Source: Micromonospora rubida
Lineage (GTDB): Bacteria; Actinomycetota; Actinomycetes; Mycobacteriales; Micromonosporaceae
DNA: 64,000 nucleotides
Reading direction: 5' to 3'
NCBI RefSeq assembly: GCF_009908295.1
Contig: NZ_JAAALO010000002.1
Span: 905,490 to 969,489 of the forward strand
Part shown: positions 23,122 to 31,756 of the stretch, piece after piece
Position numbering within the stretch: the first letter of the stretch is position 1
Layout of the letters: every line of letters starts with the position of its first letter
Notes under the pieces: model-generated
What the model was told of the DNA's origin: nothing
Databases searched by the model: none
What the model saw: only the letters and a program-made list of their open reading frames with translations
Made by a program: the position numbers and the translations under genes

Positions 23122-23907
23122 TCAGGCGCAGACCACGTGCACGCCCGCCGCCCGGAACGCATCGACCACCCCGGGGTCCGCGCCGGAGTCGGTCACCAGC
23201 GTCTCCACCCGGTCGACCGGGCAGATCCGGGCGAACGCGTGACCGCCCAGCTTGGACGAGTCCGCGATGATCACCACCCGCTTCGCCCGGGCCACCATCA
23301 GGTTGTTCATCGCCGCCTCGCCCTCGTGGTGAGCTGCGGCGCCGAGCTGCGGGTCGATCGCGTCCACACCGAGCAGGGCCACGTCCAGGGTGACCTCGCG
23401 CAGCAGCGCCCCGCCCAGCGGGCCGACCAGCTCGAACGACTTGGGCCGGACCACCCCGCCGGCCACCACCACCTTCATCCGGGACCGAACCAGCAGCTCG
23501 TTGGCGATGTTGAGCGCGTTGGTGACCACGGTGAGCTGGGCGCCCTCGGCGTTGGTGTTCAGGTCCGGCCGGACGGCCAGCGCCCGGGCCACCTCCGTGC
23601 TGGTGGTGCCGCCGTTGAGGCCGACCACGGTGCCCGGGGAGACCAGCGCGGCGGCGGCGGCGCCGATCCGCTGCTTCTCGGCCGAGTGCTTGGCGGTCTT
23701 GTAGCGCAGCGGCAGGTCGTAGGAGACGCCGTTAGCCACCGCGCCACCCCGGGTCCGGGTGATCATCTGCTGCTGGGCGAGTTGGTCGAAGTCGCGCCGG
23801 ATGGTGGCCTGGGAGACGTCCAGCCGCCCCGCGGCGTCCTCGACGCTCACCCGGCCGTTGTCAGTGAGCATCTCCAGCAGTGCGTTCCATCGGGCGTACC
23901 GGTCCAC
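23122..23907 (-). CDS. DeoR/AgaR family transcriptional regulator
   Basis: This 261-residue protein has a DeoR-type winged helix (VSVEDAAGRLDVSQATIRRD, about 18-37, with TRTRGGAV wing) and a sugar-phosphate sensing domain (GLNGGTTSTEVARAL, TNALNIANEL, DVALLGVDAI, ADSSKLG). GTG at 23907 follows GTGGAGG at good spacing. It is divergent from the amino-sugar operon and probably represses it until a sugar phosphate binds. Palindromic sites lie in the shared gap. Confidence 0.93.
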   Translation of the reverse strand: MDRYARWNALLEMLTDNGRVSVEDAAGRLDVSQATIRRDFDQLAQQQMITRTRGGAVANGVSYDLPLRYKTAKHSAEKQRIGAAAAALVSPGTVVGLNGGTTSTEVARALAVRPDLNTNAEGAQLTVVTNALNIANELLVRSRMKVVVAGGVVRPKSFELVGPLGGALLREVTLDVALLGVDAIDPQLGAAAHHEGEAAMNNLMVARAKRVVIIADSSKLGGHAFARICPVDRVETLVTDSGADPGVVDAFRAAGVHVVCA

Positions 23908-23955
23908 TGCGGGGCCTCCACTGACTCTGCACGAAGGGTGATTGATTGCGTGCAC

Positions 23956-24053
23956 AGTAGTGCGCGAAACTACGTAGGCGCAAAACTTCGCTCTGCGCGA
24001 TCGGGCAGCCGGTTGCCAGGGTCCCGATGTTTCGCGCACAATGACGCGCGAAA
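23956..24053. promoter_or_regulatory. Operator cluster between the DeoR gene and the amino-sugar operon
   Basis: TTTCGCGC (24030-24037) and GCGCGAAA (24046-24053) form a perfect inverted repeat. A further TGCGCGAAAC half-site lies at 23961-23970 and a weaker GGCGCAAAAC at 23978-23987. The shared unit TGCGCGAAA is a good candidate binding sequence of the adjacent DeoR-type protein. The two clusters would cover both divergent promoters. Confidence 0.6.
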
Positions 24054-24103
24054 GACGGCCATATTGCGCCGTATTGCGCACGACCTCCCGGCGAGGAGTT
24101 CTC

Positions 24104-25033
24104 ATGGCGTTCGTCCACGCGGAGATCGCGAGTCAGCCCGACTGTTGGCGGGAGGCAGCGCTGCTGACCCCCACTGTCGCCGAGCACCTGCCGCGCCCCG
24201 GGGAGCGGGTCGCCGTCGTCGGCTGCGGCACGTCGTGGTTCATGGCGACGGCGTACGCCGGGCTGCGCGAGGCCGCCGGCCACGGCGAGACCGACGCCTT
24301 CCAGGCGTCCGAGTTCCCGGCCGGCCGGCGCTACGACCGGCTGATCGCCATCACCCGGTCCGGCACCACCACGGAAGTGCTGGAGTTGCTCGCCGCGCTG
24401 CGCGGTCAACTCCCCACCACCGTCATCGTCGGCGACCCCGGCTCCCCAGCCGTCGAGTTCGCCTCCGCCGCCGTCACCATGCCTTTCGCCGATGAGCGCT
24501 CGGTCGTGCAGACCCGGTTCGCGACCACCGCGCTGGCCCTGCTCCGCGCCCACCTCGGCCACAACCTCGCGGCGCTCTCCGCCGACGCCGAGGTCACCGT
24601 CCGGGCCCCGCTGCCGATCGACCCGGCCCGGGTCGAGCAGGTCACCTTCCTCGGCCGGGGCTGGACGGTCGGCCTGGCCCAGGAGGCCGCGCTGAAGTGC
24701 CGCGAGACGGCCACCTTCTGGGCCGAGGCGTACCCGGCCATGGACTACCGGCACGGCCCGATCTCGATCGCCGCCCCGGGCCGGCTGGTCTGGGCGTTCG
24801 GCGACATCCCCGAGGGGCTGGCCGAGGACGTCGCCGCCACCGGGGCCGCCTTCGTGCACAGCCGCACCCACGGCTGCCACACCGTGCTCACGAGCTGGGC
24901 TGCCGGGCGCACCCCGGTCGACCCGATGGCCGACCTGATCCTCGCCCAACGCTTCGCCGTCGCCCTGGCCACCAGCCGCGGACTCGACCCGGACGCGCCC
25001 CGGCACCTGAGCCGATCCGTGGTGCTCGCGTGA
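24104..25033 (+). CDS. SIS-domain sugar isomerase/deaminase-like protein
   Basis: This 309-residue protein has two SIS domains: VAVVGCGTSWFMATAYAGL with ITRSGTTTEVLEL, and TFLGRGWTVGLAQEAALKCRE with EAYPAMDYRHGPIS. This is the isomerase half of glucosamine-6-phosphate synthase without the glutaminase part, as in AgaS-type amino-sugar-phosphate deaminases. AGGAG lies 6 bases before the ATG. It overlaps the kinase gene by 4 bases. With the kinase and NagA it would convert an N-acetylhexosamine to a glycolytic sugar phosphate. Confidence 0.9.
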   Translation: MAFVHAEIASQPDCWREAALLTPTVAEHLPRPGERVAVVGCGTSWFMATAYAGLREAAGHGETDAFQASEFPAGRRYDRLIAITRSGTTTEVLELLAALRGQLPTTVIVGDPGSPAVEFASAAVTMPFADERSVVQTRFATTALALLRAHLGHNLAALSADAEVTVRAPLPIDPARVEQVTFLGRGWTVGLAQEAALKCRETATFWAEAYPAMDYRHGPISIAAPGRLVWAFGDIPEGLAEDVAATGAAFVHSRTHGCHTVLTSWAAGRTPVDPMADLILAQRFAVALATSRGLDPDAPRHLSRSVVLA

Positions 25034-25950
25034 GCCCAGCCGACGTCGTCGTCGCGCTGGACGTGGGCGGCACGGGGATGAAGTGCGCCCTGGTCGGCCC
25101 GGACGGCGACACCGTGCGCGCCGAGCGCCACTCCACCGACGCGGGCCGGGGCCCCGACGCGGTGGTCGACACCATCCTGGACGTCGCCGAGGGGCTGGCC
25201 GGAAAGGCTCGGGCCGACGGGTTCGAGCCGGTCGCGCTCGGCGTCGCCGTCCCCGGCGTCGTCGACGAGGCCGCCGGGGTGGCGGTGTGGTCGGCGAACA
25301 TCGGCTTCCGGGGCGTACCGCTGCGGGACCTGGCGGTGGCGCGGCTCGGGCTGCCCACGGCGCTCGGCCACGACGTGCGCGCCGGCGGCCTGGCCGAGGC
25401 CCGGCTCGGCGCGGGCCGGGGCACCGGGCATGTGCTGTTCGTGGCGATCGGCACCGGCATCGCCGCCGCCCACGTGGTCGACGGGTCGGCCGCCACCGGC
25501 GCGCACGGCGCCGCCGGGGAGATCGGCCACATCCTGGTCCGTCCCGGCGGCCCGCGCTGCGGCTGCGGCCGGCGCGGCTGCCTGGAGGCGGTCGCCTCGG
25601 CCTCGGCGATCGCCCGCCGGTACGCCGAGCTGGCCGGCGTCACCGCGACCGCCGCCGAGGTGGCCGACCGGGCCGCAACAGGCGAGCCGGTGGCGACCCG
25701 GGTCTGGGCGGAGGCCGTCGAGGCGCTGGCCGACGGCCTGGCCACCGGCCAGTCCCTGTTCGACGTGGAGACCGTCGTGGTGGGCGGCGGCCTGGCCCAG
25801 GCCGGGCCCCTCCTGTTCGACCCGCTGCGCGCGGCGCTGCACGAGCGGATGACCTTCCACCGGGAGCCGCGTCTCGTCGCGGCGGCCCTCGGCGACGAGG
25901 CCGGCTGCCTCGGCGCCGCCCTGCTCGCCCTCGACAATCTGGAGAAGTGA
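25030..25950 (+). CDS. ROK family sugar kinase (N-acetylhexosamine kinase likely)
   Basis: This 306-residue ROK kinase has phosphate loop ALDVGGTGMKCAL (about 8-20), GVAVPGVVD, GHDVRAGGLAEA, a GEIGH motif and the zinc-binding CGCGRRGCLE. ROK kinases with this motif phosphorylate glucose, GlcNAc or ManNAc. Position between an AgaS-like protein and NagA favours an N-acetylated amino sugar. The GTG start overlaps the upstream stop (GTGA), and its stop overlaps the nagA start by one base (TGATG). Confidence 0.93.
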   Translation: MSPADVVVALDVGGTGMKCALVGPDGDTVRAERHSTDAGRGPDAVVDTILDVAEGLAGKARADGFEPVALGVAVPGVVDEAAGVAVWSANIGFRGVPLRDLAVARLGLPTALGHDVRAGGLAEARLGAGRGTGHVLFVAIGTGIAAAHVVDGSAATGAHGAAGEIGHILVRPGGPRCGCGRRGCLEAVASASAIARRYAELAGVTATAAEVADRAATGEPVATRVWAEAVEALADGLATGQSLFDVETVVVGGGLAQAGPLLFDPLRAALHERMTFHREPRLVAAALGDEAGCLGAALLALDNLEK

Positions 25951-27059
25951 TGGCGCTTCGGGTGAACGGCAAGGTGGTGACCCCGACCGGCGTGGTCCGG
26001 CAGGGCTGCGTGGAGCTGGACGGCGACCGGATCACCGCCGTCGCCGAGTATCCGTCCGCGCGCGACGGGCACTGGATCGTGCCGGGCTTCGTGGACATGC
26101 ACACCCACGGCGGGGGCGGGCACACGTTCACCACCGGCGACGCCGACTCCGCCCGGCAGGCGGCGGCCTTCCATCTGGGACACGGCACCACCACGCTGCT
26201 GGCCAGCCTGGTCAGCTCACCGTACGAGCTGATGCGGGACGCCACCGCCGCGTTCCGGCCGCTCGTCGAGGAGGGGGTGCTGGCCGGCGTCCACTTCGAG
26301 GGGCCGTACCTCTCCTCGGCCCGGTGCGGCGCGCAGAACCCGGAGTTCCTGCGCGACCCGTCCACCGAGGAGCTGGCCGCGCTGGTCGAGCTGGGCGGCG
26401 GCGCGGTGCGGATGGTCACCCTGGCCCCGGAGCGGGACGGCGCGCTGGAGGCGATCAAGCTGCTCACCGCCCACCGGGTGGTCGCCGCGATCGGCCACAC
26501 CGACGCCACGTACGACCAGACCCGGGCCGCGGTGGCGGCCGGTGCGAGCGTCGGCACTCACCTGTTCAACGGCATGCGCCCGGTGCACCACCGCGAGCCG
26601 GGCCCGGTGGTGGCCCTGCTGGACGCCCCGAACGTGGTCTGCGAGCTGGTCGCCGACGGGGTGCACCTGCACGACGGGATGCTCACCTTCGCCACCTCGA
26701 CGGCCGGCCCGGAGCGGGCCGCCCTGATCACCGACGCGATGGCCGCCGCCGGCATGCCCGACGGCGAGTACGAGCTGGGCGGCCAGGCCGTCACCGTGGC
26801 CGACGGGGTGGCCCGGCTGAGCCGGGACGGCGCGATCGCCGGCAGCACCCTCACCATGGACGCCGCTCTACGGCACGCCGTGCACGCCGGAATCCCGATG
26901 GCGGACGCCTGCCGGATGGTGGCCACCACCCCGGCCCGGGCCATCGGCCTCGGCGACCAGGTCGGCGCACTCCAGGTCGGCCTCCGCGCCGACCTGGTCG
27001 TCCTCGACGACGACCTGAAGGTGGTCCGGGTGATGAAGGGCGGCTCCTGGGTGGAGTGA
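25950..27059 (+). CDS. nagA: N-acetylglucosamine-6-phosphate deacetylase
   Basis: This 369-residue amidohydrolase has metal motif DMHTHGGGG (about 48-56), GVHFEGPYL with the metal-binding Glu, IGHTDATYDQ, THLFNGMRPVHHREPG, and catalytic Asp in LITDAMAAAG. It removes the acetyl group from GlcNAc-6-P (or GalNAc-6-P) in the cytoplasm. It is the last gene of the three-gene operon; the upstream kinase stop overlaps its ATG. Length is normal for NagA. Confidence 0.95.
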   Translation: MALRVNGKVVTPTGVVRQGCVELDGDRITAVAEYPSARDGHWIVPGFVDMHTHGGGGHTFTTGDADSARQAAAFHLGHGTTTLLASLVSSPYELMRDATAAFRPLVEEGVLAGVHFEGPYLSSARCGAQNPEFLRDPSTEELAALVELGGGAVRMVTLAPERDGALEAIKLLTAHRVVAAIGHTDATYDQTRAAVAAGASVGTHLFNGMRPVHHREPGPVVALLDAPNVVCELVADGVHLHDGMLTFATSTAGPERAALITDAMAAAGMPDGEYELGGQAVTVADGVARLSRDGAIAGSTLTMDAALRHAVHAGIPMADACRMVATTPARAIGLGDQVGALQVGLRADLVVLDDDLKVVRVMKGGSWVE

Positions 27060-27115
27060 CGCCCCGCCCACGCGCCCAGGCCCGACGGGCAGGGCCTGGT
27101 TCGGCCCCGTCTGCT

Positions 27116-27138
27116 GCTGCCCCGTTTATGCGGGCAGC
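27116..27138. terminator. Weak hairpin between convergent genes
   Basis: GCTGCCC (27116-27122) pairs with GGGCAGC (27132-27138) around a 9-base loop containing TTTAT. It lies between the end of nagA and the convergent DUF4032 gene and may end transcription in both directions. The remainder of the 180-base gap shows nothing else. Confidence 0.4.
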
Positions 27139-27240
27139 TCCAAAGGGGCCGACTTGGCATGCCCGCTGGACGTGCTGGCCACCCCCGCGAGGAACCCCGG
27201 GGCGTTCCGCGCCGGGCAGGCGTCGCGGCCCGGCAGGCGT

Positions 27241-28464
27241 TCAGCCGAGGGCGTCGGCCTCGACGCCGAGGACGGCCTGCTCGTCCGGGCGGTGCACCAG
27301 CACGTCGGACAGGAACGACTGCACCGCCGGGCCCATGCCGACGTCCCGGCCGGCCCGCTCTGACAGCAGCCACTTGTGCTCGATGATCTGCGCGAACAGC
27401 TCCTGCGGCTCCAACTTGCGACGCAGGTGCGCCGGCACCGCCCGGACCACCGGCTCGAACACCTCGGTCAGCCAGCGGTGGGCTGCCTGCTGCTCGTCGG
27501 TCAGGTCGCTCTCCGCCCGGTACGCGTCCAGGTCGTTGAGGAGCCTGCGGGCCTGGTTCTCCTCGGCGTCCAGGCCGGTCAGCCGCAGCAGCCGGCGGGT
27601 GTGGTAGCCCGCGTCGACCACCTTCGGCCGGACCAGGTACCGCCCGTCGGCGATGGTGGACAGGGCCACCTCGGCCACGTCGAAACCCAACTCGTTGAGG
27701 CGGCGGATCCGGCCCTCGATGTCGTGCCGGGCCTCCCGCTCGATCTGCTGCTCGTAGGTGATCTCGTGCCAGAGCCGCTCGTAGCGCTGCACGACCTCCT
27801 CGCAGACCACCTCGGGATCGATGGACTCGTGCAGCAGCCCGGCCGCCTGGAGGTCGAGCGCCTCGCCGAAGATGTTGACCTGGGCGATCTCCAGGTCCTC
27901 GCCCCGCTGGCCGTTGGACAGGGTGTTGTGCAGCGCCCCGGTCTCGGCGTCGACGAGGTAGGCGGCGAACGCGCCGGCGTCCCGGCGGAACAGGGTGTTG
28001 GACAGCGAGCAGTCGCCCCAGAAGAAGCCGGTCAGGTGCATCCGGACGATCAGGGCGGCCAGCGCGTCGAGCAGCCGGCCCATCGTCTCCGGCCGCAGGG
28101 TGTGCGAGAAGAGCGCCCGGTAGGGCAGCGAGAACTGCAGGTGCCGGGTGATCAGCACCGATTCGAGAGCTTCCCCGTCCTCGGTCTGCCGGTCGGCGAC
28201 GACCGCCACCGCCTCGACCGACGGGAAGTCGATCCGCTCCAGGGCCCGGAGCAGGTCGTACTCCCGCTCGGCGATCCGCTCGCGGGTCTCCTTGAACGCA
28301 TACACGTACCCGCCGAACCGGACGAACCGGACGATGTGCCGAGAGATACCCTGCGGCAGCGCCACCAGGTGCTCGGCAGGCCACTCCTCCAGCGGGGTCG
28401 ACCAGGGGAGGTCGAGCAACGCCGGGTCCACAAGGGCAGAGGTGATCCGCACGTTGACAAGCAT
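27241..28464 (-). CDS. DUF4032 protein (kinase-like fold)
   Basis: This 407-residue protein has a protein-kinase-like N-terminal half: YVYAFKETRERIAEREYDLLRAL, a hinge VLITRHL, a catalytic-loop-like GFFWGDCSLSNTLF, and YLVDAETG resembling DFG. The C-terminal half is the DUF4032 part (EEQ-rich helices). The family is actinobacterial. Lipopolysaccharide-kinase-type phosphotransfer is suggested by the loop but unproven. ATG at 28464. It is divergent from the PAP2 gene. Confidence 0.88.
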   Translation of the reverse strand: MLVNVRITSALVDPALLDLPWSTPLEEWPAEHLVALPQGISRHIVRFVRFGGYVYAFKETRERIAEREYDLLRALERIDFPSVEAVAVVADRQTEDGEALESVLITRHLQFSLPYRALFSHTLRPETMGRLLDALAALIVRMHLTGFFWGDCSLSNTLFRRDAGAFAAYLVDAETGALHNTLSNGQRGEDLEIAQVNIFGEALDLQAAGLLHESIDPEVVCEEVVQRYERLWHEITYEQQIEREARHDIEGRIRRLNELGFDVAEVALSTIADGRYLVRPKVVDAGYHTRRLLRLTGLDAEENQARRLLNDLDAYRAESDLTDEQQAAHRWLTEVFEPVVRAVPAHLRRKLEPQELFAQIIEHKWLLSERAGRDVGMGPAVQSFLSDVLVHRPDEQAVLGVEADALG

Positions 28465-28541
28465 GCCGGGTAACCCGGCCGAGCGCCTCCCTTCGTGGCT
28501 CGCCCCACAGCCGCCGGGCGGCGGGCCGGTAGCGTGGTCGC

Positions 28542-29315
28542 GTGCGGGAAACCCAGACGGTACGGCGGAAGGTCCAGCTCAGGCCCGTACGGCCGGCGGG
28601 CTGGTGGTGGGACGCGCTGCTGGTCGCCGCCCTGGTCGGTCTGACGGCGGCGCTCGCCGCCGACCGGCTGTTCGGTGTCGACCGGGCGGTGGCCGACTGG
28701 GCCGAGGCGCACCGGCCCACGGCGGCGTACTGGGTCGCGGTCGTGTTCAACTACCTGGGCCAGGGCAGCCCGCTGACCCTGATCGCGCTGGGCATGGGGG
28801 TGCTGCTGGCCGTCCGGGCGCGGTCGGTGCGGCCGGTGCTGCCGCCGGTGCTCGCCTTCGTGTTCACGTACCTCACCATCGGCCCCCTGAAGGTGTGGAC
28901 CGCACGGCCCGCGCCGAGCGCCGGCGTCAAGGAGCCCTTCCTGCCCGCCGACGCGACCCTGCCACTGTTCCAGCACGACCTGCCGGTGCGGTTCGCCCAG
29001 TCCTACCCGTCGGGGCACGTCGCCAACGCGATCATCTGGTACGGCGTCATCGCGCTGCTGCTGGCGCCGCTGCTGGCCACCTTCGGCCGGACCGTCCCGC
29101 CGTCGCTGGTCACCGTGGTCCGGGCGGTGCCGCCGGTGGTCGTGCTCTGCACCACCACGTACCTGGGCTGGCACTGGCTGACCGACTCGATCGCCGGGCT
29201 GCTGCTCGGGCTGTTCCTCGACCGGCTGCTGCGCCGGGTGCCGTGGGACGACGTTCCGCTGCCCGGACGGCTGGGCGCCTGGAACCGGCCCGCGCTGTTC
29301 ACCCCGGCCCGCTAG
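28542..29315 (+). CDS. PAP2-family membrane phosphatase
   Basis: This 257-residue protein has about six membrane segments and the three-part PAP2 active site: KVWTARPAP, SYPSGHVAN and GWHWLTDSIAG. It dephosphorylates a lipid phosphate such as undecaprenyl or phosphatidylglycerol phosphate at the outer membrane face. It starts with GTG and ends one base before the convergent channel-like gene. Confidence 0.93.
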   Translation: MRETQTVRRKVQLRPVRPAGWWWDALLVAALVGLTAALAADRLFGVDRAVADWAEAHRPTAAYWVAVVFNYLGQGSPLTLIALGMGVLLAVRARSVRPVLPPVLAFVFTYLTIGPLKVWTARPAPSAGVKEPFLPADATLPLFQHDLPVRFAQSYPSGHVANAIIWYGVIALLLAPLLATFGRTVPPSLVTVVRAVPPVVVLCTTTYLGWHWLTDSIAGLLLGLFLDRLLRRVPWDDVPLPGRLGAWNRPALFTPAR

Positions 29316-29316
29316 C

Positions 29317-31113
29317 TCACTCCCCGCTCGCCCGGGGCGGGGGCGGGCCGGCAGGCGCGGCGGGCGGGTGCTCCGGCGGGGGCGGGGTGGTCTCGCGGAG
29401 CAGGGCGGTCAGCCCGGCCCGGCGGGCCACCACGGTCAGCCGGTCGCCGGCGGTGATCACCAGGCGGGGATCGGCCGACCAGTCCGCTTTCAGCCCGGCG
29501 CGGGCGTGCGCGAGCAGGCGTACCTCGCCGGGGTGGGCCACGGCGGAGAGCGGGCGGCCGTCCAGCGGCGACCCGGCGGCCACCGGCACCTCGGTGACCA
29601 GCAGCGCGTGCCGGCCCACCGGGATGGTGGCGATCACCGCCCGGTCCAGCAGGGCGGCGGCGAACGAGGGCGCGGCCAGGTACGACACGCTGCGCGAGAT
29701 GCCGATCCCGAAGGCCTTCTGGATGCGCTCGGCGAAGTCGCCGTCGAACAGCCGCAGCACCACCCGCAGGTCCGGGTTGAGCCCTCGGCCGTTCAGCGCG
29801 GCCCGCAGGTTGACCCCGTCGTCGGTGGAGGCCACGACGAGGGCCTGGCAGGTCTCCACGGAGGCGGACCGCAGCGTCTCCTCCCGCGCCGCGTCGCCGA
29901 TCAACACGGGCACCCCGAGCCGGTGGGCCAGCGAGGCGCCCCGCGCGTCCGGGGTCCGGTCGATGGCCACCACCTCGACGCCGAAGTCGTTCAGCTGGGC
30001 CATCACCCGGGTGCCGATGTTGCCCAGCCCGACGACCACGACGTGCCCGGACCGGTGGGGCTGGATCCGCCCGGCGTGCATTGCCAACCGGGCGTTGACG
30101 ATCCCGTCGACCACCACGGCGGTGATCAGGGGGATCAGCGCGAGCCCCGCCAGGTTGAGCACCACCTGCATGACCTGCGCGGCGACGGGTTTGGCGACGT
30201 CCGGGTCCTCGCCGGTGAGCGTGGTGACCAGGGTGAGGTAGAGCGCGTCGGCCCAGTTGACCCCGGCCGCGCGGGAGTTGAGCCAGCCCAGCGCGGCGAT
30301 GACCGCGAGCAGCACCAGCACCGCGATGCCGATCTTGCGGGTGGCGAAGCTGCGGACCGCGCGGAGCAGCACCGCGAGCGGCTGGCGGCGGCGCCGGGCG
30401 CGAACCAGCCGGCGGGCGGCCAGCTCGGTGCCGGGCGGCTGGCCGGTCGCCTCGGCGAGCACCACGTCGGCGGTCGCCTCGTCGGCGGGCAGCACCCGGG
30501 CCCGGGCGGGGTCGCCGGTGTCGGCCACCCCGCACACCACGTCCTGCGGGCGGACGTCGGCGCGGCGGGCCACGTAGAGGGTGCGCCCGCCGTGTCGGAA
30601 GTGGGTCGGGGCGACCTCGCCGAGCGCGGCGGCCACGAACGCGGGGGCGGCCATCGACGCGTCGGAGAGCACCGCCGAGTCGGGGAAGAGCTGCCGCACC
30701 CCGTTGGCCAGGCTGGTGTTGAACATCCGCACCACCAGCCGAAGCTGGGGCTCCACCTCCTGGGCGCAGAGCGCGGCGTGCATGTTGCCGACGTCGTCCT
30801 GGTGCAGCAGGGCCAGCCCGTCCGCGCCGGCCAGCCCGGCCCGGCGGAACGTCGCCTCGTCGAGCCGGTCCGCCCGGACGACCTGGATGCCGTCGACGTC
30901 CCGGCCGTCGGGGCCCTCGGAGCGGCGCCGCTCGGGCACCACGAGGGTGATCCGGACGCGGCCGGTGTCCAGCTCGGCGGCGAGCAGCGCCCGCACCACC
31001 CAGTACGCCAGCGGGTCCGACCCGCAGACGACGTAGTGCGGGCGGTTCTCCCCGTTCATCCGCAGCCGCCACCCGGTCGCGCGACGCGCACGGTCACGCA
31101 GGGGCTCCGCCAT
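29317..31113 (-). CDS. Two-TrkA-domain ion-channel-like membrane protein
   Basis: This 598-residue protein has one Rossmann NAD-binding domain at the N-terminus (HYVVCGSDPLAYWVV), a membrane pair with re-entrant loop (TM about 261-279, loop ALYLTLVTTLTGE about 290-302, TM about 311-335), then a second Rossmann domain (HVVVVGLGNIGTRVM) and a TrkA-C-like end. The pore loop lacks the potassium signature TVGYG, so ion specificity is open; CASTOR/POLLUX-type channels are a possible comparison. ATG 31113 is used; ATG 31059, just before the first Rossmann strand, is the alternative. Confidence 0.85.
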   Translation of the reverse strand: MAEPLRDRARRATGWRLRMNGENRPHYVVCGSDPLAYWVVRALLAAELDTGRVRITLVVPERRRSEGPDGRDVDGIQVVRADRLDEATFRRAGLAGADGLALLHQDDVGNMHAALCAQEVEPQLRLVVRMFNTSLANGVRQLFPDSAVLSDASMAAPAFVAAALGEVAPTHFRHGGRTLYVARRADVRPQDVVCGVADTGDPARARVLPADEATADVVLAEATGQPPGTELAARRLVRARRRRQPLAVLLRAVRSFATRKIGIAVLVLLAVIAALGWLNSRAAGVNWADALYLTLVTTLTGEDPDVAKPVAAQVMQVVLNLAGLALIPLITAVVVDGIVNARLAMHAGRIQPHRSGHVVVVGLGNIGTRVMAQLNDFGVEVVAIDRTPDARGASLAHRLGVPVLIGDAAREETLRSASVETCQALVVASTDDGVNLRAALNGRGLNPDLRVVLRLFDGDFAERIQKAFGIGISRSVSYLAAPSFAAALLDRAVIATIPVGRHALLVTEVPVAAGSPLDGRPLSAVAHPGEVRLLAHARAGLKADWSADPRLVITAGDRLTVVARRAGLTALLRETTPPPPEHPPAAPAGPPPPRASGE

Positions 31114-31201
31114 GCGCCGAATCGTAGTCAGCCGGCGGTTGCCGCGCAGCCCCACACGATCATGAACGAATGTCGCGGCACTGGACGGGTAGAGCAGCGG
31201 C

Positions 31202-31684
31202 ATGCAGACGTTCCTGCCCTACCCGGACTTCCTGGCCAGCGCCCGGACGCTGGACCAGAGGCGGCTGGGCAAGCAGCGGGTGGAGGCCATCCAGGTCCTG
31301 CGCGGGCTGACCTGGCCGGGGTACGGCTGGCGCAACCACCCGGCGGTCAAGATGTGGGCCGGGTACGAGGAGGCGCTGGTCCGCTACGGCCTGGACGTCT
31401 GCGCGGTGTGGTGCGAGCCGGGCCGGGCCGACACCTGCGCGGCGACGCTGGCCACCGACCTCGCCGCCGCCTGCGGCGTCGCCACCGTGCGCACCCAGGG
31501 GGTGCTGGCGCAGTCCGGGGAGCTTCCCCCCTGGCTGGGCCGCGACGACCTGCACCGCAGCCACCGCTCCTCGCTGCTGCGCAAGGACCCGGAGCACTAC
31601 CGCCCGTTCTTCGACGACGTCGGGCCCGACCTGGAGTACGTCTGGCCCGCCTCCGACCGCGAGCCGCACTGCCGCCCGTCGTGA
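31202..31684 (+). CDS. MSMEG_6728 family protein
   Basis: This 160-residue protein begins with MQTFLPYPDF, followed by ARTLDQRRLGKQRVEA and WPGYGWRNHPAVKMW, and ends with SRSSLLRKDPEHYRPFF-like sequence. This pattern matches the MSMEG_6728 family and is distantly similar to pyrimidine-dimer DNA glycosylases (conserved RLGKQR/HP motifs). A DNA-repair role is possible but unproven. It is divergent from the channel-like gene. Confidence 0.85.
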   Translation: MQTFLPYPDFLASARTLDQRRLGKQRVEAIQVLRGLTWPGYGWRNHPAVKMWAGYEEALVRYGLDVCAVWCEPGRADTCAATLATDLAAACGVATVRTQGVLAQSGELPPWLGRDDLHRSHRSSLLRKDPEHYRPFFDDVGPDLEYVWPASDREPHCRPS

Positions 31685-31756
31685 GCTGAAGGCCCTTCCC
31701 GGCCGCCCCGCGTCGGAGGGTGCCCCTCCCCCGCTCCCTCGGGCAGACTGGGTCGC

